Assembly (NCBI GenBank): GCA_021521415.1
Contig: JAIQDT010002057.1
Location: 310,001-374,000 of the forward strand
From: Bidens hawaiensis
Lineage: Eukaryota > Streptophyta > Magnoliopsida > Asterales > Asteraceae
Reading direction: 5' to 3'
DNA length: 64,000 nucleotides
Shown here: in pieces, positions 56,081-64,000 of the stretch
How positions within the stretch are numbered: the first letter of the stretch is position 1
Layout of the letters: each line of letters begins with the position of its first letter
Notes under the pieces: generated by a model
Told to the model about the DNA's origin: nothing
What the model saw: the letters and a program-made list of their open reading frames with translations, nothing else
Database searches by the model: none
Made by a program: the position numbers and the translations under genes

Positions 56081-56853
56081 ATTTTGAGTAGGTCAAGAGT
56101 GGCCCGGCTGGTTTACGTCATGACGAGATGATGTTCGTTTTGTTGAAAGTGACGATCTAGAGCCAGATCCTACAAGTTCCTAGTTAACCCTGCAGGTCAT
56201 TAAGTGGTCCAGCATTTTGAATAGGAAGGACTGGTTAAAACCCTGTTAGATTATAAATTGTTGTTTTGTAGCGTGTTCTTTTAAGAAAATATATTTAATA
56301 CATTTTGTTTGTTATATTTGTAAGTTTTGTTAATGCTATAATTTATTCGAGTTATTGCAAAACGAGCAACGAATATCATATTGAAACATTTTCAAATTAG
56401 ACGTTACCCGAAATAGCATTAATACCACCTATCTTTGTAAAACACGAAGAGAGCCGAATCAGATTAGGTCTTGGTTTCTGGTTTTAAGTTCTTAATTAAC
56501 AAAGTTTGTGTGGACAATGCCCTTTTCCGGTTAAAAAATATGTACTGCAGAAAACCTCCCTTGCACCTCAACCGAACCATCTTGTACCAAGGCGTGCTCT
56601 GGTGCGCTTTTTATAAACCAGGCCTGATTCAGGACCCAAATTGATTCAAACTGCTAGCTCAAACCTATCTTAGCAGCCTCAGCAATGACACTTGGATTGA
56701 AGGTTTGAGCCTTTAAATGACAATTCATTTTCTTCATAAATAAATTATAAAAAGTATACATCAATACATAGGCTATGAAGATCCATATACATTTTCCTAC
56801 CCTGTGCCCTTATGTAAACTATTAAGCTCCAATCCAACACCATTTAGAAAGAA
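56081..56853. other. Spacer and 3' flank of the DAC-like gene
   Basis: No gene recognised. 56700-56853 should contain the 3' untranslated region of the minus-strand gene. Confidence 0.35.
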
Positions 56854-59510
56854 CTACTCATTTTTCTGTGGCCACCCTAGCTGCAAAAAACATCAAACAA
56901 TCATAAAAGGCAAATCAAGAAATAAAAAGTAGGCGGGACAAAATGGGTGGAAACGGTTTTTGGTTAAAACAGTTCAGTTTTTAGGCAATAAACGCGTCAA
57001 ATTTTCGGTCTATAAAGTGCAATTAATAAAAAAAAAAATTTACCTTCCATGCATACATAGCAAAAAAAGCTACTGTGTCTGCGGACCAGACAACCGCAAA
57101 AGATTTCAAGAAAAACGGGATTATAACATTCAGCAACGGGATAACAAGAAACAGATAGTTGAGAGCTTCCTTTTCATTTTTTGAACAGTCTCGTGCACGA
57201 AGGGATGGAATTGCTGTAAACAATTCAACTTTTAATATCAAAATGAAAATTTTATAACCTAGAGGTGGTTAGAGGTAAAAAGATGAATTGACTCTGTAAA
57301 CGGGTCAAAATATGTTCCGGTTGAGATGTGTCAATTCTTTTAGCACATATTAGAGGTGTACAAAAAATCGGTTTTGGAATCTGAACCAAAACTGCTACCG
57401 AAACCGGCAACCCTAACCGGCGTGTATAATCAAGTTGGGAACCTAAACTTTGAGACCCGTTAAGAACCGAAACACGGTTTAGGCAAAAGCCAGTTTTGAC
57501 TTTCGTTGACCCAACTAGTTAAAAGCCCGGTCCCTACACCTCTTAGGAGGTTGTATGACGTAAAAATTGAACAAATTTTGACCCGATCTAATCATTCTGA
57601 TTTGACTTCTTTGAGATAAAAATATAAAATAAATCAACTAACCGGTTCATTAACAAGTAAATGGATCAGTTTTGTTACTACCCATTTAACCGGGCGTCAA
57701 TATTTAAACCTTCTGGTTTGACCCATTTGAGTCGTTTGAGATAAAACACAACTCGTTCAGCAGCCTGTTTTATTTTAAGCAGAGGGTTTAAAAAGACAAA
57801 AGTAGAGAAGAGAGTAGCGCTTACTAAACATCCAGATTGACCACATGCCCATTAGTCTCCAAATATCAGGTTCATTTGATGGGAATATGAGGTTATAAGA
57901 CAGGGCTCCCCCCAACAACATTGAAGCATATGCTTGAACCTCAAAAACAGTGTATAACGTTGATCCAGGTACGGCTGGATTCTTTGAAGCTGTTGAAGCC
58001 CTGGGAGCAAACGTAGCAGCGGTTTTCTGCACAACCTGTTGTGACAGTAGACATTGTTCAAAGTGCTAAAATTAGAGGTGGCAATTCCTGACCCAAAACA
58101 AACCTAACATGAAAACAACTAGGTTTTGAGTCGGCTGACACTGTTAACCATCTAATAATAAACGTCATGGGTTAGCTTGTCTAACCTTTTTAATAAACGA
58201 ATATTTAAATAGAAATGAATATTAGAGCAGCTGCTAATGGGATATTTATAAATAGAAGAATATCAATTAAGCGAGAGCATTCATGGCAGCTTCTCTATCT
58301 TTATCTCTATAATTACACTTAAAAACAATACATTTTTTCTCTTATATACAATTAATAATAATTTTTTATATCTTTTTCATTATATTTTCTCTCTCCTCTA
58401 CTCACAACCACTTTCAAATATATTAAAAGAAAAAAAAATAGAGGATGCCCTCTCTTCCGGGAGGTGCTCATTCCCTCCGGTGGTATTCCACTTGGGCCCT
58501 AAAAAGAGTAAGCAGGGCCCCTAGGTCAACACAACGGAGAGGCTAGCAATCACGTTTAGCCTCTAATCACTACGATGACCTGGTCCCTCTTTTAGCAAAG
58601 TAATAAAGTCAGTCTAGCCTCGAGTTCGCAATTCATTTACGAATAGAGTAATTACGGTCTAACGCTTGCATCGTTCCTCCAAATTACTCATTATATTTTT
58701 AAATTTTTCTCTCTCCTCCTCCGCTCACAACCACTTATAATCCTCTAAAAAAATCCGTATAATTACAGAGGAGCTGCCCGGAACGCTCCGAGTGAGTGTT
58801 TACCTCAGTGTTTTAAAAACCGGTTCAAACCGGCCGGTTGAACCGGTTAAACCGGATTTCGCACAGCAGGCCGGTATTTTGAGTCCGGTATTTTTGACCG
58901 GTTTGCTAGAACATCGTACCGGCGGTTTTTTCTAAAATACCGGTTTTTACCGGCAAACCGGTTTTATGTCCAAGAAATTTTTGATATTTGCGGCACATAT
59001 TTTATCAAAATTACTTTTAACCCAACAATTAATATTCAAAGGTGTAAACTTTAGGACTGTTTTAATAAAAAATTGAGAGTTTTTGTATTAATTTTTTAAT
59101 ATGGATTAACTTTTGGATTATTTTTTATTATGAAATCATTTACTTTTGGGTTATTTTTGGAGTTAAAGTTGTATTTATAAGAATTATAAGGTAAACTATT
59201 CAACCTGTTATACCATTTTCTAGCCCAATCCGATACGAGTAAAAAACTGGTTTTTAAAACATTGGTTTACCTTTTTGAGGTCTTTGTCGATGGCTGGCGT
59301 GTTCTTCACACCGTCGCTTGATGATTCTTGTTTTTCTTTTTCCTTTCCATCATCATCCTCTTCCTCTAGAACTGTTTCGGTATCCAATTCATTCGAAGAT
59401 GCACGAAGAAGATTGAAGAAGCGTTTTGAAGGAGGAAATCGAATTGAATTACAAACCGGAGCTGTGTAGATGGACGTCGTCGTCGGCAGTGGTACCAGTA
59501 AGGTATTCAT
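56854..59510 (-). CDS. Chloroplast multi-pass membrane protein, DAC-like (cytochrome b6f accumulation)
   Basis: Four exons on the minus strand: 59271-59510, 57825-58026, 57044-57213 and 56854-56880, all GT-AG and in phase, giving 212 residues. The first 40 residues (MNTLLVPLPTTTSIYT..., Ser/Arg-containing, few acids) look like a chloroplast transit peptide; an acidic stretch (EEEDDDGKEKEKQE) follows. Exons 2-4 encode four hydrophobic segments: EVQAYASMLLGGALSYNLIF, DIWRLMGMWSIWMF, NYLFLVIPLLNVIIPFF and ADTVAFFAMYAW, with IPSLRARDCSKNEKEAL between the second and third. From memory this matches Arabidopsis DAC, a thylakoid protein needed for cytochrome b6f accumulation; gene structure and topology are seen, the name is recognition without a search. 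Intron 1 (1.24 kb) and intron 2 contain MITEs. The GTG-ATG at the start makes the ATG at 59508-59510 the sensible start. Confidence 0.8.
57351..57547. mobile_element. hAT-MITE-like element in intron 2 of the DAC-like gene
   Basis: Begins agaggtgtacaaaaaatcgg and ends gtccctacacctctt, an inverted match over about 10 bases. Same family as 51844-52209. Confidence 0.55.
58270..58795. mobile_element. MITE with nested insertion in intron 1 of the DAC-like gene
   Basis: The left end gagcattcatggcagcttc is answered by gagctgcccggaacgctc at the right; ataattacac / gtataattac follow inside. 58447-58690 is a less AT-rich piece (ggtggtattccacttgggcc and onwards), unlike the rest and probably inserted later. 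The same tctctataattac word is in 12765-13080. Confidence 0.55.
58800..59000. repeat. accggtt-rich stretch in intron 1 of the DAC-like gene
   Basis: Many short inverted words: accggttcaaaccgg, ccggttgaaccggtt, accggcaaaccggtt. Likely a decayed MITE. Confidence 0.5.
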
Positions 59511-59519
59511 CACTAGCTG

Positions 59520-59556
<37 letters not shown>

Positions 59557-60659
59557 GAGATGGATAAGGAAGGAAAGGTTGCAACAAGATTTTGTCACAC
59601 ACACACACACACACCCCCTTGTACTTTTACAAGCTTGCTGAAAATTGCCTCCTCTCAAAAGCAAAACTTATTAAAAGAAAAACCTACTTTTGATTTAAAC
59701 TTTCCTAATTTATCTAAACTCACATCTACGAACGCCCGGTGCACGTCACATTGGACTTGCCAATATGAACGTTATGTCTTTTGTGTGGTTATTATCTTCA
59801 ATTTTTGGCTTGTAACGTTGACCAACACATGTGAGAAGACATCTCTTCACTTGCCACTTTTCCACACAACACAATCCAAGTACTTCAACCATTTTCTTCT
59901 TTAAGTTTGACTTGCCAATTTGGTGAGTTTGGTTGTTTAATGTATGGTTTGAATGAAAGACTTACCAAGAGTGGAATAAGTCTTTTAAATATTATTCGAT
60001 TCAAATATTAAATATTTAAAAAATTGTGTTTAAATATGATTAATCAAGTGTTAAGGGATATGTGTGTAACATAAAGCATCAATGATGAACTAATATAAGT
60101 TTATGTCACATTGTCTTAATTAAGTCATTATCAAAACATTAAGGTTGATTAAAGTTTAAACAATTGTTTTTACAATACACCCCTTTACAATAATCGGGTT
60201 ATGCGTAATGTATATGACACATGTGTATATACTCAAAGTTAAGGAAATATACATGCACTGTAGCAACAGGGCGTAATCAAAAGTTCAATGCTAGTTATAA
60301 CAACAAATTACTTGTAAAAATTTGAGCATACTATTGAATGCGTTAAACGCAGGGTTGTAATTGTGAATGCCTCCCTTCAGATAGAATCTAGATCAAAATC
60401 GAAAATATGAATGCACTTTTCCCATGGTTGTTCGTCACGTAATGGTCGTCATAACAACTTGGACACGTACCTTCCAAGAAATGCGTGTGCCTAAAATATG
60501 GCCAAGCTAATGAAAATAACAACAAAGTTACAAGTTTTTTTTTAGTTTTTTTACGGTGAATTTATTTTAAAGGTTAGATTAAACAAATTGGTGATTAAAA
60601 GAATACATGAAGTCTTTCAGAAAAAAAAAAAAAAAGAATACGTGAAAAATATTTCTTTT

Positions 60660-60662
<3 letters not shown>
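59511..60662. other. Upstream region of the DAC-like gene and spacer
   Basis: 59519-59553 is (TTA)n and 59597-59613 (CA)n. The plus-strand frame at 59470-59904 reads through these and is not a gene. No further coding signal to 60662. Confidence 0.4.
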
Positions 60663-60693
<31 letters not shown>

Positions 60694-60706
60694 TTTGAGA
60701 ATTCAT

Positions 60707-60742
<36 letters not shown>
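60663..60742. repeat. Two poly(T) tracts of about 30 and 34 bases
   Basis: Separated by tgtttgagaattcataa-type sequence. On the minus strand they are poly(A) directly downstream of the retroposon-tail-like segment, so they read as retroposon tails. Confidence 0.7.
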
Positions 60743-60743
<1 letters not shown>

Positions 60744-60784
60744 AATCTTTAATTTTACCTTTTATTTCTACTGATGAAACATAG

Positions 60785-60905
60785 ATATTACATCAATATA
60801 GCAGGTAGGCGGGCAACAAGCTGCGCCGCCACCCCTTTCTGAATTGCAAACCCTAACCTGCTAAAGACATACCCCTGCCCCTTTGGAGTCGACACATTGC
60901 TATGC
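60785..60905 (-). repeat. Retroposon-tail-like segment, second copy
   Basis: On the minus strand an open stretch ends RLGFAIQKGVAAQLVARLPA, then a stop and after 40 bases poly(A). The segment at 7010-7130 has the same words with one stop. The parent element is not identified. Confidence 0.5.
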
Positions 60906-62642
60906 ACAACCTTTTGGACCCTGGTTAGAAAACTCTTTTAAATGAAAAGCAAATAGCTGCATTTCCTTTTTGAGATGCATTTTAAATCCAACTAATTACA
61001 ATTTGTTACTGTATCAATTTGAATCATAACCCAAGCCAAACTTTAAAGTCAGCATGGCCACGGTTAAAACAACAGGCTAGAGTAAGGCATCGGGGGTCTC
61101 CAAATTTAGAGAGCGCAACAGCCTAAATACAAGAAAGTCCCTGTTTAAAAAAAAAAAAAAAACTAAATTGGCATCCAAAACTCTTTCAATGATTCTACAC
61201 AAAACCTTGGCCGTGAGTACATATATATCAAGTCATAAAGCTTGACACATTCGAGTTGACTCAAGAACTTAGACTCTTTATAGGCTTCCAAACTCATATA
61301 TTGGTGTACTCATCATCGATACATTTTAACTTGATCTAACTTGATCGTTAACAACTTGACTCATTCGTATCCCTATTGATCTTTGAGATTATACACAAGG
61401 ATCAAAATACTAATTTACAGACAATAAAGGCATCACTTGTGTTTCATCATAGCCCAAGTCATGTTTAGGGTATGTAAGACCACCTTGTACTCGTTGTAAT
61501 GCTACTCCACTTTGCGCGTTGGCGCTCTGGTCTCTTATCACCTTTTCTCAAGTTGCAAAAGCTATCAAGAAAGGGTAGATAAGTCATTTCAATAAAAAGT
61601 AAGAAAGAAGTAAATGATATATATACTACAAGTGTAAACAAGCCGGGCAGCTTGCGGGCTACTTGAGACAGACTTATTTAAAATCTAAATTTATTCGAGC
61701 CTAAACCCTAAATTGAAGCTCATTTATTTAATAAATGAACTTGAGCCCAAGCTTTATATATTGAGTTTGAATAGCCACACAAGCCTATTATTTATACAAA
61801 TATATTAAAATTTATTTAATATAACAAATACATAAATTCATAACAAATATATTATTCGTTTTTTCAATTTTAGAAAATTTTAAAATACAAAAAACGGCTA
61901 AAATGAAATTTTATTCATCTATTTTAGGAATATAAAAATACATAAACAAAACTTGTTTGTTTATTGAACCAACACTGTGTAGGTTATGAGTATCATGTGT
62001 AAGTAAACTTTTTCAACACATACCTACACGTGTAGGCAAACGTTTTAAATTGAAAATATAAAAAGAAAAACATAGTTTAATGGTTTCATATGTATATAAT
62101 ATAACATTTGTATGTAAGATGTAAAAGTTTTAAAAAATTATAACCATTGATATAAAAGATAAACAATTTAGGTTTCTTCTTTTTCTTCTCATAGTAATTT
62201 AGTGTTATGTAATGAATCTCATCCTATACGAGAGGGTTCATGAGAAACCACAAAAAAGTTACGAGAAAACTACTACCAATTAATAATTTTTTATATACTT
62301 GTTTTCATTTCTTTTAATTATAAGGTTAGTATTGTAAAAAATAATTAAGAAAAGCTTAGGTAGCTCATGAAGCTACATATATGTATCTCATACAAGATAC
62401 ATATGCAGCTTACGAGCTACATATATGTAAGCCGCTAACTACATGTAGTTATTTTATTTTTGTATTTAAATGTGATTTTCTCATATCTTTTACGTTTGCT
62501 AATGATCCCTTCTCTCGCTATATATTTATTTATAGTTATAAGTATATATAAAATAATTAAATAGCAAACGAGCTGAGCCCAAGCTCTCCCATATTAAACG
62601 AGGCCCTGCTAGAAAAAACTTGCCTTAAATATTATTACAAGG
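60906..62642. other. Spacer downstream of PIEZO
   Basis: Mostly AT-rich. On the minus strand 61440-61560 reads RDQSANAQSGVALQRVQGG within a short open stretch; not identified. 61625-61800 has ttgagcccaagctt-type words of the agctcg repeat group. The 3' untranslated part of PIEZO should lie just left of 62643. Confidence 0.35.
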
Positions 62643-63027
62643 CTAGTCCGCGTTGGTGTACTCGAGCAGCATGTGTGGTGACCTGTATATTTTCACCAAC
62701 GTCCAATACAAAACCTCCTCGACTACCAGCTCCCCTTCGGCTCTAGCAGCATATATATCCTCACATATGGCAATTAACCTAGGCACAAAACACAAGTTTT
62801 AAGACCATACAAATAAGAAAAACAAATACAATACATTAATTATTATGAACTCATTTATTAATTAGTTGGTAACAAATGGTACCTGTCACAAGCCGGAAGG
62901 TTTTCATATGGAATTCTCATCCTCAAGTCAGAGCATTGAAGCCTTATGAACCGCCCGACTGCTAACACAAAGGTAATGTAGAGACCCCATATACTTGATT
63001 TGCTAAGTGTCTCACCAAGAAGACCCT
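62643..63027 (-). CDS. PIEZO: PIEZO mechanosensitive channel, last two exons
   Basis: Two minus-strand exons, 62883-63027 and 62643-62778, joined by a GT-AG intron. They encode GLLGETLSKSSIWGLYITFV, then RFIRLQCSDLRMRIPYENLP, and the terminal LYWTLVKIYRSPHMLLEYT before TAG at 62643-62645. This is the pore-proximal C-terminus of plant PIEZO, a very large plasma-membrane or vacuolar mechanosensitive cation channel; the final YRSP-x-M motif is conserved to animals. There is no stop or frameshift. The upstream exons would lie beyond 63030, where a Copia element begins and runs off the edge. So either the gene is intact with a retrotransposon in an intron, or only the 3' end survives; the window cannot decide. 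Confidence 0.82.
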
Positions 63028-63129
63028 CTTAATTTGAAAAAGAAAAATAAAACATCATCAAAATTTCAAAATTTTGTATATGGATTAATTCCGTTTATAC
63101 CCTTTGACAAGTTCATAATTAAAAGTATT
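63028..63129 (-). other. PIEZO intron sequence before the Copia LTR
   Basis: A pyrimidine-rich tract on the minus strand (complement of gaaaaagaaaaataaaac) precedes the exon acceptor. Confidence 0.45.
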
Positions 63130-63296
63130 ATGGTGAATAGTATTATGGTGAATGATCAATGATCTTGATTGATAATAATAATCCCTTTATATAGGGAGAG
63201 AATACAATCACAACCTACCTATAATTAAGAAACATAATCACCATACAATTACAACATAAGATAAATACTATCTATATATTTAATACAGTATGTCGG
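63130..63296 (-). mobile_element. Copia 3' LTR (short), minus orientation
   Basis: It follows the polypurine-like gcgggggagtc at the end of the Copia reading frame, starts ttagccgacatactg on the minus strand, and has a TATA box ctatataaaggg. The end is near ttcaccataatac, which is duplicated. The exact outer border is uncertain. Confidence 0.55.
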
Positions 63297-64000
63297 CTAA
63301 GACTCCCCCGCAGTTTGAGCAGGCGTAGGACAGACGTTCAAGCTGGAACGAAAAGACTGAAACAATTGACAGCACAATCCCTTGGTAAAAATATCCGCAT
63401 ATTGCAAAGGTGAAGGGACATGTAGAACGCGAATATCCCCAACACGAACTTTTTCACGAACAAAATGAATGTCAATTTCTATGTGTTTCGTTCGTTGATG
63501 TTGGACCGGGTTATCTGACATGTATATAGCTGAAACGTTGTCGCAATAGACTACTGTAGCTCGACTTAGTGGGAGATATAATTCCAGCAATAAGTTGCGT
63601 AACCAAGTAGCCTCCGTAACCGCATTAGCGACGCCCCTATATTCTGCCTCAGCACTAGAACGCTTGGAGGACCATGAGATTAAATTATCCCCAAGAAAAA
63701 CACAATATCCACTAGTAGAACGACGGGAGTCTTGGCAACCTCCCCAATCAGCATCTGAATAAGCAACCAAAGAATTGGTAGTAGATTTGCGAAGCCAAAT
63801 GCCATAGTCGATAGTGCCTTGTAAATACCTTAAGATGCGCTTTAAAAATGCAAAATGTGGATCACGAGGTGCGTGCATAAACAAGCAAACCTGCTGGACG
63901 GCATAAGAAATGTCGGGACGAGTAAATGTCAAATATTGTAAAGCACCTGCAAGGCTTCGATATAAAGTAAATAGGAGACCATTCGAAGCACTAAGTTTTG
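63297..64000 (-). CDS. Copia polyprotein C-terminus: RNase H (runs off right edge)
   Basis: An open frame from the window edge to TAG at 63297-63299, 234 codons without a defect. It begins in the reverse transcriptase tail (YRSLAGALQYLTFTRPDISY) and contains the RNase H domain with Copia words DADWGGCQDSRRSTSGYCVF, the catalytic-region ISWSSKRSSAEAEYR, VYCDNVSAIYMSDNP, KHIEIDIHFVREKV and YADIFTKGL. The stop lies in the polypurine-like stretch just before the LTR, as is usual for Copia. The intact frame suggests a young insertion, in contrast to every other retrotransposon in the window. Gag, integrase and most of reverse transcriptase lie outside. Confidence 0.9.
   Translation of the reverse strand, partial: KLSASNGLLFTLYRSLAGALQYLTFTRPDISYAVQQVCLFMHAPRDPHFAFLKRILRYLQGTIDYGIWLRKSTTNSLVAYSDADWGGCQDSRRSTSGYCVFLGDNLISWSSKRSSAEAEYRGVANAVTEATWLRNLLLELYLPLSRATVVYCDNVSAIYMSDNPVQHQRTKHIEIDIHFVREKVRVGDIRVLHVPSPLQYADIFTKGLCCQLFQSFRSSLNVCPTPAQTAGES

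Noticed and set aside
59470..59904. Open frame of 144 codons on plus
   Set aside because: Runs through (TTA)n giving poly-Leu and (CA)n giving His-Thr; it overlaps the first exon and promoter of the DAC-like gene on the other strand.

Overview
This is a window of a dicot nuclear genome, most likely from the daisy family (Asteraceae). It is AT-rich, its genes have many introns with GT-AG borders, and most of it is transposable elements stacked on and into each other. The family-level guess rests on the look of the LTR and MITE families and is inference; the dicot-type gene structures are seen directly.

Real genes lie in three islands. At the left edge (1-792, minus) is the start of a FAR1/FRS transcription factor that runs out of the window. 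In the middle right are a complete seven-exon exosome gene RRP4 (48080-51586, plus), a single-exon organellar transcription-termination factor of the mTERF4 type (54200-55477, plus), and a four-exon chloroplast membrane protein resembling DAC (56854-59510, minus). At the right edge (62643-63027, minus) are the last two exons of a PIEZO mechanosensitive channel gene, with a Copia element directly upstream that also runs out of the window. A small plant protein of unknown function occurs three times: a frameshifted copy (12016-12502), an intact copy (30174-30641), and a 5'-truncated copy carrying a 186-bp LTR insertion (31233-31678).

Scattered among the transposons are broken pieces of unrelated host genes: a 3' part of an SP1-like RING E3 ligase (1241-2046), a CCT5 chaperonin piece and an SGF29 Tudor exon in front of a Helitron-like terminus (22134-23805), a sucrose-phosphate synthase 3' end (45386-46422), and a MOS14/transportin-SR exon (53577-53673).

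The repeat layer: 3-7 kb holds a SINE-like retroposon and a 2.5-kb fold-back element with long internally repetitive inverted arms and a nested hAT MITE. 7-9 kb holds a LINE 3' end and a MITE-like element. 9.2-11.6, 15.6-17.5, 27.5-29.7, 39.0-41.4 and 42.4-43.7 kb are solo LTRs, most with 5-bp target duplications; the last two are nested inside an older LTR at 38.6-44.3 kb. 17.8-21.4 kb is a mosaic of Copia and Athila-like pieces. 24.7-26.0 kb is a hAT transposase remnant, and 35.2-36.6 kb is a decayed Ty3-gypsy reverse transcriptase. No complete LTR retrotransposon is present. The genes do not form a pathway; RRP4, mTERF4 and the DAC-like gene are ordinary neighbours.
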